64,000 nucleotides of DNA from Sediminibacterium magnilacihabitans (GTDB lineage: Bacteria; Bacteroidota; Bacteroidia; Chitinophagales; Chitinophagaceae): NCBI GenBank assembly GCA_002973575.1, contig PVEQ01000011.1, forward strand, positions 1 through 64,000. Direction: 5' to 3'. Positions within the stretch are counted from its first letter, which is position 1. Each line of letters opens with the position of its first letter. Below are positions 18,585 through 26,995 of the stretch, piece after piece. The notes beneath the pieces were generated by a model. That model made no database searches and was not told the origin of the DNA. It saw nothing but the letters and a program-made list of their open reading frames with translations. A program made the translations under genes and the position numbers.

Positions 18585-20495
18585 ATGAAACCAATTCTCT
18601 TTTATATCGTCCTTTTCATTGGCATTGGCAGTTTTGCTCAATCATACCAGCCTCAAAAGATCAATCCAAAAGCGATTCCCTTATACGAAAAAGCGCTTGA
18701 TCTGTTACAGGCAGGTGATACCCGGAACGCCGTACCCATGCTTACCGATTGCATCAAGATCGACAGCAATTATATGGAGGCTTATCTCTCATTAGCGGGC
18801 GCTTGCGGCGAATTAAAAAAATACCAGCAGGCTGTTACACTCTATGAGAAAGCAAGAAGTATCGACAGCAATTATTTCAAAGTATTCAACCTGCCCTATT
18901 CCATCAACCTGGCCGGATTGGGTCGCTTTGAAGAAGCGTTGAAAGCCGTAACGGTCTTCGCCAATATTCCACGCATCAGTGAACGCGGACAAAAAAGCGC
19001 TGCTTACCGCAAACGTTGCTATGAGTTCGCTATTGACTATGCCAAAAAACATCCCAACAACAATTACAACTTTATACCCATTAACCTGGGCGACAGTGTT
19101 AACACGCCCTTGAACGAATACTATCCATCGGTTACCGTTACCGACAGCCTATTGGTATTTACCAGGAGAACAGGAGCGCAACGCGAAGATTTTATTGAAA
19201 GCCGCATTACCAAACAGGGGTTCGCTGCAGCCAGGCTTATTAAAGGAGACATCAACATTGAACCCGCCAAAGGAGCCATCACCGTATCGCAAGATGGTGA
19301 ATGGATGTTGTTTGCCGCTGATATCTCTGGCAAGGGATATGGAGGCTTCGATATCTATATTTCGTATTACACACCGCAGGGATGGAGCGAGCCGCAGAAC
19401 ATGGGCGAAAGCATCAATACCGAATTCTGGGAAAGTTCGCCATCGTTGAGTCCGGATAAGCGCGCGTTGTATTTCAGTAGTAACCGTCCCGGTGGTTATG
19501 GAGGGCGCGACTTGTATGTAAGCTACCGGCAAGCCAATGGCAAATGGACACCTGCTGTGAACATGGGACCTGCGATCAACACAGCCGGCGATGAATTCGC
19601 ACCTTTTATCCATGCCGACAACCAAACCCTTTACTTTCATTCAGACGGATTACCCGGTTATGGCGGTTCGGATCTGTTTGTGCTCCGCAAAAGTTCCAAT
19701 GGAGAATGGGGAACGCCTGAGAACCTGGGTTATCCCATCAACACTATTGAGAACGAAGGAAGCCTGGCTGTATCGGCAGATGGCCTCACTGCTTATTATG
19801 CCAGTGACAGAAGTGACAGCAGAGGAGGATTGGATCTCTACAAATTTGAATTAAGACCCGATATCCGTCCTTATCGCACCATCTATGTAAAAGGAAAAGT
19901 GACCGATGCACAAACTAAAAAGCCACTTCCGTCTAATATCGAGCTTATTGATAACGGCAGCAACCTATCGTTCATGAAAGTGCAGACCGATGAAGTGGGT
20001 GATTATTTCATCACCTTACCCATTGGCAAGGACTATACTTTTACCGTTAACCGCAAAGGATACCTGTTTTACAGTGAAGTCTACGGCCTGAGTAAAAAAG
20101 AGGCCGACAGTACTTATCGAAAAGACATTTTCTTGCAGCCGGTTGCACTCAATGCTTCTTTCACTTTCCACAATATCCTGTTCGCTAACAACGAATACCG
20201 CTTGCCTGAAACGGGACTTGCCGAGCTCGATCAACTGGTTCAGGTATTAAAAGATAATGCAGGTTTACTAGTGCAGATCAGCGGTCACACAGACAATGTG
20301 GGCAAAGCTGAAGATAACCTTGTATTGTCTACCAACCGCGCCAAAGCCATTGTAGATTACCTGGTGAGCAAAGGCATCGATAACAAACGCCTCAGTTATA
20401 AAGGATATGGCGCCGGCAAACCTGTTGCCGACAACAGTACCGAAGCGGGAAGAGCCCTCAACAGGCGTACTTCCTTCACTATTACTGGCATGTAA
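18585..20495 (+). CDS. OmpA-family envelope protein with TPR, PD40 repeats and regulatory beta domain
   Basis: This 636-residue exported protein has the multi-domain layout typical of Bacteroidota envelope proteins. The order is a signal peptide (MKPILFYIVLFIGIGSFAQ), TPR motifs (about 30-120), WD40-like PD40 beta-propeller repeats (about 160-420, with recurring LYFSSNRPGGYGGRDLY and LYFHSDGLPGYGGSDLF), a carboxypeptidase-regulatory-like domain (about 430-500), and a C-terminal OmpA peptidoglycan-binding domain (about 520-636, with ISGHTDNVG and NRAKAIVDYLVSKGI). It is expected to anchor to peptidoglycan in the periplasm. Similar proteins belong to gliding/type IX secretion (PorE-like) or to general envelope integrity; no neighbouring gene selects between these. 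Confidence 0.9.
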   Translation: MKPILFYIVLFIGIGSFAQSYQPQKINPKAIPLYEKALDLLQAGDTRNAVPMLTDCIKIDSNYMEAYLSLAGACGELKKYQQAVTLYEKARSIDSNYFKVFNLPYSINLAGLGRFEEALKAVTVFANIPRISERGQKSAAYRKRCYEFAIDYAKKHPNNNYNFIPINLGDSVNTPLNEYYPSVTVTDSLLVFTRRTGAQREDFIESRITKQGFAAARLIKGDINIEPAKGAITVSQDGEWMLFAADISGKGYGGFDIYISYYTPQGWSEPQNMGESINTEFWESSPSLSPDKRALYFSSNRPGGYGGRDLYVSYRQANGKWTPAVNMGPAINTAGDEFAPFIHADNQTLYFHSDGLPGYGGSDLFVLRKSSNGEWGTPENLGYPINTIENEGSLAVSADGLTAYYASDRSDSRGGLDLYKFELRPDIRPYRTIYVKGKVTDAQTKKPLPSNIELIDNGSNLSFMKVQTDEVGDYFITLPIGKDYTFTVNRKGYLFYSEVYGLSKKEADSTYRKDIFLQPVALNASFTFHNILFANNEYRLPETGLAELDQLVQVLKDNAGLLVQISGHTDNVGKAEDNLVLSTNRAKAIVDYLVSKGIDNKRLSYKGYGAGKPVADNSTEAGRALNRRTSFTITGM

Positions 20496-20529
20496 CCAGC
20501 GAGAATTATGTATTTTAAATAATTTCTGG

Positions 20530-20607
20530 ATGGACACAATAGCATTTAAAAGCAACAAAAATGCATTTTCCGTTGTATCTTTAGATGATGAAAAATCGGT
20601 GATATGA
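20530..20607 (+). CDS. Possible 25-residue small ORF upstream of dprA
   Basis: MDTIAFKSNKNAFSVVSLDDE is the start of a 25-codon ORF whose TGA overlaps the ATG of the next small ORF (ATGA), an arrangement usual for translationally coupled genes. The composition looks protein-like. There is no recognised family and no independent support, so it may equally be a decayed gene fragment. Confidence 0.25.
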   Translation: MDTIAFKSNKNAFSVVSLDDEKSVI

Positions 20608-20729
20608 GGACTGCAAAGAAAAAATCCCCAAAAGAATCAAAGTATCTTACCTCCGATGGGCATAGTTATCTGACTAAAAGGGTTATAGTGACTAAAGCAC
20701 GTTCTGCAGGTATCAATATACTATACTGA
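20604..20729 (+). CDS. Possible 41-residue small ORF upstream of dprA
   Basis: This short basic ORF begins MRTAKKKSPKESKYLTSDGH and overlaps the preceding ORF by ATGA. After the TGA at 20727-20729 the same frame stays open for more than 25 codons with a plausible composition (KVKIEVVIPNAVTYF). That suggests either a truncated remnant of a longer small protein or chance. No family recognised. Confidence 0.3.
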   Translation: MRTAKKKSPKESKYLTSDGHSYLTKRVIVTKARSAGINILY

Positions 20730-20793
20730 AAAGTAAAAATTGAAGTAGTAATACCTAATGCTGTTACTTACTTTATAGCAGATATTCGCTGGC

Positions 20794-21906
20794 ATGAGCC
20801 AGGAACTATTATACCAGGTAGCACTTACACAAGTACCCGAACTGGGGCCGGTTCATAGCAGGCTGCTCATAGAACACCTGGGATCGGCATTACAGGTATT
20901 CAAGTCAAGTAAAAAAGAATTGAGCCTGGTGCCAGGCATCGGTGAAATAAGAGCTGCACAGATTAAAGGATACCGGCAATTCGAAGCAGCGGAAAAAGAA
21001 ATCAGATTCTGTCAAAAACATGGGATACATCCGTTATTCCTGTCGAACCCGGATTACCCGCAACTGCTGCTGCATTGCTATGATGCGCCTGTTTTATTAT
21101 ACTACCGTGGCTCAACACCGCTTAACCATCACCGGATTGTGAGCATTGTTGGAACAAGGAGCAATACTACTTATGGTAAACAGGTAACAGAAAAACTCAT
21201 CGAAGAATTAAAGCCATGGCAACCACTGATCATAAGCGGACTAGCCTTCGGTATCGATGCCATTGCACACAAGACCGCGCTGAAACAATCACTCGGAACA
21301 GTGGGCGTACTGGCGCATGGGTTCAATACCATCTATCCATCGCAGCACCATGCGTTGGCAAGAGAATTAATAGAAAAAGGAGGACTCTTAACAGAATTTG
21401 GGAAAGATACGGCGCCGGATAAACACAACTTCCCCCGCCGGAACCGTATCGTAGCCGGCGTCTCCCATGCGACCATTGTTATAGAAACAGCCATCAAAGG
21501 TGGCAGTATGATCACCGCAAACCTCGCCTGTAATTACCATCGCGATGTGTTTGCCGTTCCCGGCAAAATAACCGACGGGAAAAGCACCGGCTGCCTGCAG
21601 CTCATCCAGCAAAACAAAGCCATATTATTAACAGATGCCGCACAACTCGCCGCTTCAATGGGATGGGAAGAAATTAAAAAACCAACCGCAAAAATGCAAA
21701 ACACTTTGTTCCCTTCCCTTTCGAATGAAGAACAAAAAGTAATGTCGGTTATGCAGGAAAAAAATGCACCTGTATCACTCGATGAAATATGCAAACAAAC
21801 AACACTCACTTACAACACCGTCATTGCTATTTTGTTGACGCTTGAACTATATCAATTGATCATCTCACTACCAGGCAAAATATATCAACTGACATCTAAC
21901 AACTAA
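20794..21906 (+). CDS. dprA: DNA-processing protein DprA (DNA uptake/recombination mediator)
   Basis: DprA binds incoming single-stranded DNA and loads RecA during natural transformation. The 370-residue protein has an N-terminal helix-hairpin-helix-like region (about 1-70, VPGIGEIRAAQIKGY). The Rossmann-like core (about 75-285) contains the family motifs VGTRSNTTYGKQ, ISGLAFGIDAIAHKTAL, FPRRNRIVAGVS and VVETA-like IVIETAIKGGSMITA. A C-terminal winged-helix (DML1-like) domain covers about 310-370. The length is normal. No other competence gene is nearby, as is usual, because dprA is commonly solitary. Its 3' end runs into a heptamer repeat tract and is convergent with the MFS gene with a 6-nt gap. 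Confidence 0.95.
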   Translation: MSQELLYQVALTQVPELGPVHSRLLIEHLGSALQVFKSSKKELSLVPGIGEIRAAQIKGYRQFEAAEKEIRFCQKHGIHPLFLSNPDYPQLLLHCYDAPVLLYYRGSTPLNHHRIVSIVGTRSNTTYGKQVTEKLIEELKPWQPLIISGLAFGIDAIAHKTALKQSLGTVGVLAHGFNTIYPSQHHALARELIEKGGLLTEFGKDTAPDKHNFPRRNRIVAGVSHATIVIETAIKGGSMITANLACNYHRDVFAVPGKITDGKSTGCLQLIQQNKAILLTDAAQLAASMGWEEIKKPTAKMQNTLFPSLSNEEQKVMSVMQEKNAPVSLDEICKQTTLTYNTVIAILLTLELYQLIISLPGKIYQLTSNN

Positions 21907-21932
21907 CAACTATCATCTTACAACCAACAACG
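21884..21932. repeat. Heptamer repeat tract covering two convergent gene ends
   Basis: Seven consecutive degenerate 7-mers (ATCAACT, GACATCT, AACAACT, AACAACT, ATCATCT, TACAACC, AACAACG) span the dprA stop at 21904-21906 and the MFS stop at 21913-21915. The last residues of both proteins are encoded by the tract. It shares the unit AACAACT with the tract at 17210-17237. Confidence 0.75.
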
Positions 21933-23106
21933 CTTGTTTCTTTCTCCATACCATCAACAATCCAAACGATACCAACGCCAATACAGATGGCATCATGAAA
22001 GCATACACAAAATGAGAAGACAGATTTTGGTAAATCAAGGCCGACAAATAAGCGCCTATACCAATACCTGCTTCAAGCGCTATATACATGGAGGCAACTG
22101 CTTTCCCCCGGTTCTCAGGTGCGCAGCGGTCTACCGTCCAGGCCGCAATGGTAGGGCCGTTCATACCCCAGCTCAAACCAAATATGGTAGCACTCAATAA
22201 CAACATGAATGGCGAATGCGCCAATGCCAGTATGGCCATCGCAGCAGCCAACACAAGGGAGGAAATAATCAACACAGGTACTCTTCCATATTTATCGGAA
22301 GACTTGCTGGCAAACAACCTGATGAGCAAAGAGGAAACCGTATACCACGCAAAGAACAATCCTTTGTTCTGCACGCCCAGCCATTCGCTCATATCCGGCG
22401 CCAGCGTTAAAGTACTGCCGGTGGAAAAGGCCAGCAGGAACATGATGATGGCCGGCTTCAACGCCGTTCTTTCGAACGCTTCATGTTTTTGTACGCGTAT
22501 TACCTGCAAAGAAAATTTTTTCGGATCGGGAAGCGTTTCACGGATATTATACAGGATGATCACAGAGCCCAGCGCCAGTCCGGCCGATGCATAGAACATG
22601 ATGTTATAAGAAAATGCATTCACCAGGTAACTTCCCAATAATGGTCCGAGCGACATACCCACCGTATAACCAATAGATAATGCACCCAGCGCTTCTCCCC
22701 TTCTCGACTCATGCACTACATCTGCCCCATAAGCCGAAGTGGCGGTAGGCTTGAATCCTGTAGAAAAGCCATGAAAAAAACGCAGCAATAAAAACCCGGA
22801 AACGGAAGTCAGCACGGGGTACAACAAACTGCATACTACACAGACCAGCGACCCAAAGATCATTACCGGTACACGCCCTACGGTATCGGTTAATTTACCG
22901 CTGAAAGGCCTGGATATACCCGCCATCAATGTAAAGAGCGCAATGATGAGTCCCTTGTATTCAGCTCCTCCCAGTTTGGTAAGGTATCCCGGCAATTCAG
23001 GAATCATCATGGTAAAGCTGGCCGCGAATAAAAAGTTACTGGCACACAACAACGCAAACTGCAAATTGAAATAGGGCTGATCGGGCGCTGCAAGGGTTTT
23101 TTCCAT
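21913..23106 (-). CDS. MFS transporter (drug/metabolite efflux type)
   Basis: This 397-residue inner-membrane transporter has about twelve hydrophobic segments. The loop 2-3 motif of the major facilitator superfamily is present as GKLTDTVGRVPVM, with a related copy in the second half (ASKSSDKYGRVPVL). The N-terminal half carries SIGYTVGMSLGPLLGSYL, which resembles the antiporter motif C region of exporters. It is therefore likely to be a proton-driven efflux carrier of unknown substrate. The gene is divergent from guaB with a 40-nt gap, and both promoters have the same compact layout. The C-terminus (LLVVR) is encoded in a heptamer repeat. Confidence 0.85.
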   Translation of the reverse strand: MEKTLAAPDQPYFNLQFALLCASNFLFAASFTMMIPELPGYLTKLGGAEYKGLIIALFTLMAGISRPFSGKLTDTVGRVPVMIFGSLVCVVCSLLYPVLTSVSGFLLLRFFHGFSTGFKPTATSAYGADVVHESRRGEALGALSIGYTVGMSLGPLLGSYLVNAFSYNIMFYASAGLALGSVIILYNIRETLPDPKKFSLQVIRVQKHEAFERTALKPAIIMFLLAFSTGSTLTLAPDMSEWLGVQNKGLFFAWYTVSSLLIRLFASKSSDKYGRVPVLIISSLVLAAAMAILALAHSPFMLLLSATIFGLSWGMNGPTIAAWTVDRCAPENRGKAVASMYIALEAGIGIGAYLSALIYQNLSSHFVYAFMMPSVLALVSFGLLMVWRKKQALLVVR

Positions 23107-23110
23107 GGTG

Positions 23111-23118
23111 CAAAGCTA
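23111..23118 (-). promoter_or_regulatory. Promoter core TAGCTTTG before the MFS gene
   Basis: This is an exact minus-strand match to TAnnTTTG, four bases (CACC) before the ATG of the MFS gene. It predicts an mRNA with almost no leader. It is paired back to back with the guaB promoter core 17 bp away. Confidence 0.65.
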
Positions 23119-23135
23119 AGTTTAAAAAATTGGCC

Positions 23136-23143
23136 TATCTTTG
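23136..23143 (+). promoter_or_regulatory. Promoter core TATCTTTG before guaB
   Basis: This is an exact match to TAnnTTTG that ends three bases (CAC) before the ATG at 23147. It also shows that the in-frame TTG at 23141 lies within the promoter motif and is unlikely to be the start codon. Confidence 0.65.
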
Positions 23144-23146
23144 CAC

Positions 23147-24646
23147 ATGGCAACAAGAAATATTTCCCCTATTAACAAGACGGCAGCATCCAGGTTATTC
23201 GGCGAAGGGCTCACCTTCGATGATGTATTATTAATGCCCGCTTACAGTGAGGTACTTCCCCGTGAAGTGGACATCCGCTCACAGCTCACCAAAAACATTA
23301 CCCTCAACGTACCCATGCTCTCGGCAGCAATGGATACCGTTACCGAAGCCAGCCTGGCTATTGCGCTGGCGCGCGAAGGCGGCCTCGGTATACTGCACAA
23401 GAACATGAGCATAGAACGGCAGGCAGATGAGGTTCGCAAGGTAAAGCGCAGTGAAAGCGGCATGATCATCGACCCGCTCACCCTCCTGGTAGAAGCTACC
23501 ATCGGCGATGCACTGAAGCTGATGAAAGAGTATAAGATTGGTGGTATTCCCATTGTGGATGCCAAAGACAAACTGGTAGGTATCCTTACCAACCGCGATC
23601 TGCGTTTTGAAACTGATAAAAGCAGGCAGGTGAAAGAAGTGATGACCAAAGAAAACCTCATCACTGCACCTGAAGGTACCGATCTGAAAAAAGCAGAGAA
23701 GATCCTGCGCCAGTATAAAATAGAAAAACTGCCCGTGGTGAACAGGCAGGGCAAACTGATCGGACTCATCACCTACCGCGACATTCTCCAGTTACGCAAC
23801 AACCCCAATGCTGTTAAAGATTCATTGGGCAGATTGCTGGTAGGCGCTGCACTGGGTATTACCCGCGATCTCATGGATCGCGCCGCAGCATTGCAACAAG
23901 TGGGTGTTGACGTAGTTACGCTCGATAGCGCCCATGGTCATAGTAAAGGAGTGATCAATGCGCTGAAATCGTTGAGAAAAAATTTCAAGCACCTGCAGAT
24001 TATCGCCGGTAATGTAGGCACTGCTGCCGGCGCCAAAGCACTGGCAGACGCTGGTGCAGACTGTGTAAAAGTGGGCATCGGCCCCGGTTCTATCTGTACC
24101 ACCCGCATTGTTGCAGGTGCAGGCGTACCACAGCTCACAGCCATTATGGAAGCCAGTCACGCACTGAAAGCCAAAGGCATTCCGCTGATCGCCGATGGCG
24201 GTATCCGTTATACCGGCGATATGGTAAAAGCACTCGCAGCCGGCGCCAATGTGGTGATGATGGGCAGCGTGTTTGCAGGAGTGGAAGAGAGCCCCGGTGA
24301 AACCATCATCTACGAAGGCCGTAAATTCAAAGAATATCGCGGCATGGGCAGCCTCGGCGCGATGAGCCAGGGCAGTGGCGACCGCTATTTCCAGGATGTG
24401 GAAGACGATGTAAAAAAATTCGTACCCGAAGGCATAGAAGGACGGGTAGCTTACAAAGGCAATCTCAGTGAGATCGTTTACCAGTATGTAGGCGGACTCC
24501 GCGCCGGTATGGGTTATTGCGGCGCCAGGAGCATACAGGAACTGCAGAAAGCCACTTTTGTAAAAATATCCAATGCAGGCATGAAAGAAAGCCATGCACA
24601 CGACATAGATATTACCAAAGAGGCGCCGAACTACAGCAGAAAATAG
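23147..24646 (+). CDS. guaB: Inosine-5'-monophosphate dehydrogenase GuaB
   Basis: GuaB oxidises IMP to XMP with NAD, the committed step of GTP synthesis. The 499-residue protein has the N-terminal [20 protein letters not shown], a pair of CBS domains (about 105-215) that sense nucleotides, and the TIM-barrel catalytic core. The active-site Cys317 lies in [11 protein letters not shown]. The flap segment [11 protein letters not shown] and the phosphate-binding loop [11 protein letters not shown] are also present. The start is the ATG two codons after an in-frame TTG, which is part of the promoter motif. Downstream a palindromic element occupies most of the gap to the convergent photolyase gene. 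Confidence 0.97.
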   Translation: MATRNISPINKTAASRLFGEGLTFDDVLLMPAYSEVLPREVDIRSQLTKNITLNVPMLSAAMDTVTEASLAIALAREGGLGILHKNMSIERQADEVRKVKRSESGMIIDPLTLLVEATIGDALKLMKEYKIGGIPIVDAKDKLVGILTNRDLRFETDKSRQVKEVMTKENLITAPEGTDLKKAEKILRQYKIEKLPVVNRQGKLIGLITYRDILQLRNNPNAVKDSLGRLLVGAALGITRDLMDRAAALQQVGVDVVTLDSAHGHSKGVINALKSLRKNFKHLQIIAGNVGTAAGAKALADAGADCVKVGIGPGSICTTRIVAGAGVPQLTAIMEASHALKAKGIPLIADGGIRYTGDMVKALAAGANVVMMGSVFAGVEESPGETIIYEGRKFKEYRGMGSLGAMSQGSGDRYFQDVEDDVKKFVPEGIEGRVAYKGNLSEIVYQYVGGLRAGMGYCGARSIQELQKATFVKISNAGMKESHAHDIDITKEAPNYSRK

Positions 24647-24647
24647 C

Positions 24648-24761
24648 CGTCATCCTGAGCGAGCGAAGCGAGTCGAAGGACCTGCAGAAGCTTCGGGCAG
24701 ATCCCTCGGCTGCCCCTTCGACTCGCTTCGCTCGCTCAGGGTGACGTTGCTCGGGATGACG
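24648..24761. repeat. CGTCATCC palindromic element, copy 1 (nested form)
   Basis: The element runs from CGTCATCCTGAGCGAGCG to a terminal CTCGGGATGACG. Its right arm is interrupted by a second copy of the first arm, inverted (ending CTCAGGGTGACG), which gives the nested form. It starts one base after the guaB stop and fills most of the gap between convergent guaB and the photolyase gene. It could serve as a bidirectional terminator. Confidence 0.85.
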
Positions 24762-24797
24762 ACCGAAGGATACTTAAGATCAAATTCATACAACGCA

Positions 24798-26117
24798 TTA
24801 TTTCAGCGCGAGCGCATAAGCAGCCAACGCGCGTTGCCTCGCCAGTTCATGCTGCTCAATGGGTGGCGGATATTGGAACCCGTTCCTTTCCGGCACCCAT
24901 TTTTCAATATACTGCTGCGCTTTGTCGAATTTCTCCGCTTGCAGGGCCGGATTGAATATCCTGAAATAAGGTGCGGCATCACAGCCGCTGCTGCTCGCCC
25001 ACTGCCAGCCGCCATTGTTCGCGGCCAGGTCAAAATCGAGCAACTGTGTTGCGAAATATGCTTCACCCCATCGCCAGTCGGTGAGCAAATGCTTGCACAG
25101 AAATGAAGCCGTGATCATGCGCAGCCGGTTGTGCATATAGCCCGTAGCATTGAGCTCACGCATACCGGCGTCTACCAGCGGGTAGCCGGTTAATCCCTGG
25201 CACCATCGCGTAAATTCTTCTTCGTTATTCCGCCAAACAATGCGGTCGTATTCAGGTTTGAAAGCGCCGCCTTTACCCACCTGTGGAAAATGCCAGAGGA
25301 TGGCATGATAAAAATCACGCCAGATCAGTTCATTGAGGTACACTTCACTCGTAGCTTTCGCCGCCCTGGCCAGCTCCCGTATGCTGATGGTGCCAAAACG
25401 CAAATGCACGCCCAAACGCGAAGTGCCTTTGTCCATCGCCGGGAAATCGCGGGTAGCTCCATATTGTTGCATCCTTGCCAGGTCCCATGTTTTCGACGGA
25501 AAATCATTTCCACGCCATTCAAAGCCTATCTGCGACAGGCTGGGCAACGCCATGGCCTCCTGCCGGTAAAACCGGTCATACAAAACCGAATCGGGATAAG
25601 AGCGCAGGTAAAAATCATTCAGCAGTGTTTTCCATTTGCGGCTGTAAGGTGTAAACACCGTGTAAGGCTTTCCGTCGTCTTTCAGCACTTCGTTCTTTTC
25701 AAAAATCACCTGGTCTTTATACGTATACATCAACACACCAGCACCCGATAACAGCCGCCCCACCAACGCATCCCTTTCTATGGCATACGGTTCATAATCG
25801 TGGTTGGTGAATACAGCGCCTATATCAAATTGCTGCAACAGCTTGTCGAATACTTCCACAGGATACCCATGGTATACGGCGAGGCTGCTGCCCATCGTCA
25901 CCAGCTCTTGCTGCATCGCTTCCAAAGCCTGGTATATAAAAGACAGCCGCCGGTCCTGCCTGTTTTCCAGCTTGTCCAGGATATGCCGGTCGTAGATGAA
26001 AATGGGTAGCACGGGCCGGTCGCTTTTCAAGGCATGGTACAACGCTGCATGGTCGCGCAGCCGCAGGTCTCTTCTCAACCACAGGATATTGACAAGCGGT
26101 TTCTTCATCTCATTCAT
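24798..26117 (-). CDS. phrB: Deoxyribodipyrimidine photolyase (class I CPD/cryptochrome family)
   Basis: This light-driven enzyme splits UV-induced pyrimidine dimers. The N-terminal alpha/beta antenna-binding domain begins NILWLRRDLRLRDHAALYHAL. The C-terminal FAD-binding domain carries RLGVHLRFGTISIREL, NELIWRDFYHAIL, the helical segment RELNATGYMHNRLRMI, and the FAD/Trp signature ANNGGWQWASSSGCDAAPYF, where the Trp residues fit the electron-transfer chain. The 439 residues from the chosen start are normal for the class I group. The chosen ATG overlaps the stop of the upstream aminotransferase gene (ATGAATGA), which indicates translational coupling; a second ATG three codons later is also possible. 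A more distant cryptochrome function cannot be excluded. Confidence 0.92.
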   Translation of the reverse strand: MNEMKKPLVNILWLRRDLRLRDHAALYHALKSDRPVLPIFIYDRHILDKLENRQDRRLSFIYQALEAMQQELVTMGSSLAVYHGYPVEVFDKLLQQFDIGAVFTNHDYEPYAIERDALVGRLLSGAGVLMYTYKDQVIFEKNEVLKDDGKPYTVFTPYSRKWKTLLNDFYLRSYPDSVLYDRFYRQEAMALPSLSQIGFEWRGNDFPSKTWDLARMQQYGATRDFPAMDKGTSRLGVHLRFGTISIRELARAAKATSEVYLNELIWRDFYHAILWHFPQVGKGGAFKPEYDRIVWRNNEEEFTRWCQGLTGYPLVDAGMRELNATGYMHNRLRMITASFLCKHLLTDWRWGEAYFATQLLDFDLAANNGGWQWASSSGCDAAPYFRIFNPALQAEKFDKAQQYIEKWVPERNGFQYPPPIEQHELARQRALAAYALALK

Positions 26118-26961
26118 GAATGTTGGCAATAAATCGATCATACAATGCTGGTGCCAGCTGGCAACCGTATTCGCTTGCGCCCACACGTTTCACCCATTTA
26201 ATACCCGCGATGGCATTCGTGAGAAAAACTTCCGATGCTTCCAAAAGTTCATGCACCGTGATCTGTTTTTCTTCAACAGGCATATCCGCCTGGTGTAAAC
26301 AATGCAGCAGGTGCCTGCGCATCACGCCGTTGACCGCTCCTTCTGCAAGGGAAGGCGTTGCAATAACCCCATCCTTCACTATGAATATATTGGCGATGGT
26401 CGCATCCGCAATACGGTCATACGGATTGAGTAAAACAGCATCGTTCAAGCGGCGTTCCTTCGCCCATAAAGCTGCCATCACATTGGGCAGGTAATTGTTG
26501 CTCTTGAGCATCGAATAAAGGTCGCACACTTTCCTGGCATCAGGGAAAATATCCATTTCCACGCCGTTCACATTCAAACCCGTTGCCGGCTTTTCCAATG
26601 CCCATGTCTGTATAAGATGGTTGGGAAAATGATTTGCCGCATCGTACAAACCTCCATTCCCCCTGGCAATCGTCAGCCGCACACGGCCACATGCAGTGTG
26701 TTTGTTTTTTTCCGCTACCGTCAAAATACGCTGCTCCAGGTAGGCCGGTGTAAAATGTGCAGGACATTCAAACCGTAACAGGTCCAGCGAGTTGAACAGC
26801 CGTTCAAAATGATAGGAAGCGAGACATAATTTTCCGTTCACCATTTTCATCGTTTCAAAACAACCATCTCCATACCGGAATGAACGGTTGGAGGCGTCGA
26901 TCAACGGCCCGTTGTCTCGCATCAGTTTGCCATTGTAAAAAAGAAAATCTCCGTTTCCCAT
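26110..26961 (-). CDS. Class IV PLP aminotransferase (PabC/branched-chain aminotransferase-like)
   Basis: This fold-type IV PLP enzyme of about 283 residues resembles 4-amino-4-deoxychorismate lyase and branched-chain aminotransferases. Family features are FRYGDGCFETMKMVNGKL near the N-terminus, the probable Schiff-base Lys in SMLKSNNYLPNVMA, and the late PSLAEGAVNGVMRRHLL. The usual Glu in the GxVxExTxxN segment appears as Asp (RIADATIANIF), a conservative change. The start MGNGDFLFYNGKL is chosen because the one-mismatch promoter core TATCTTTA ends 4 nt before it. The gene is divergent from the Nif3 gene and overlaps the photolyase start. PabC-type folate function is plausible but not proven. 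Confidence 0.8.
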   Translation of the reverse strand: MGNGDFLFYNGKLMRDNGPLIDASNRSFRYGDGCFETMKMVNGKLCLASYHFERLFNSLDLLRFECPAHFTPAYLEQRILTVAEKNKHTACGRVRLTIARGNGGLYDAANHFPNHLIQTWALEKPATGLNVNGVEMDIFPDARKVCDLYSMLKSNNYLPNVMAALWAKERRLNDAVLLNPYDRIADATIANIFIVKDGVIATPSLAEGAVNGVMRRHLLHCLHQADMPVEEKQITVHELLEASEVFLTNAIAGIKWVKRVGASEYGCQLAPALYDRFIANIHE

Positions 26962-26965
26962 GCAA

Positions 26966-26973
26966 TAAAGATA
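26966..26973 (-). promoter_or_regulatory. Near-consensus promoter core TATCTTTA before the aminotransferase gene
   Basis: This minus-strand sequence differs by one base from TAnnTTTG and lies 4 nt before the ATG at 26961. It is back to back with a similar core for the divergent Nif3-like gene. Confidence 0.4.
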
Positions 26974-26982
26974 GAATGAAGG

Positions 26983-26990
26983 TAAATTAG
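26983..26990 (+). promoter_or_regulatory. Near-consensus promoter core TAAATTAG before the Nif3-like gene
   Basis: This plus-strand sequence differs by one base from TAnnTTTG and lies 5 nt before the ATG at 26996. The spacing matches the folD, gatC and kinase promoters. Confidence 0.4.
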
Positions 26991-26995
26991 CAACC

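Noticed and set aside
23822..24601. A 259-codon ORF antisense to guaB
   Set aside because: guaB is complete with its active site and CBS domains; the opposite frame is a shadow.
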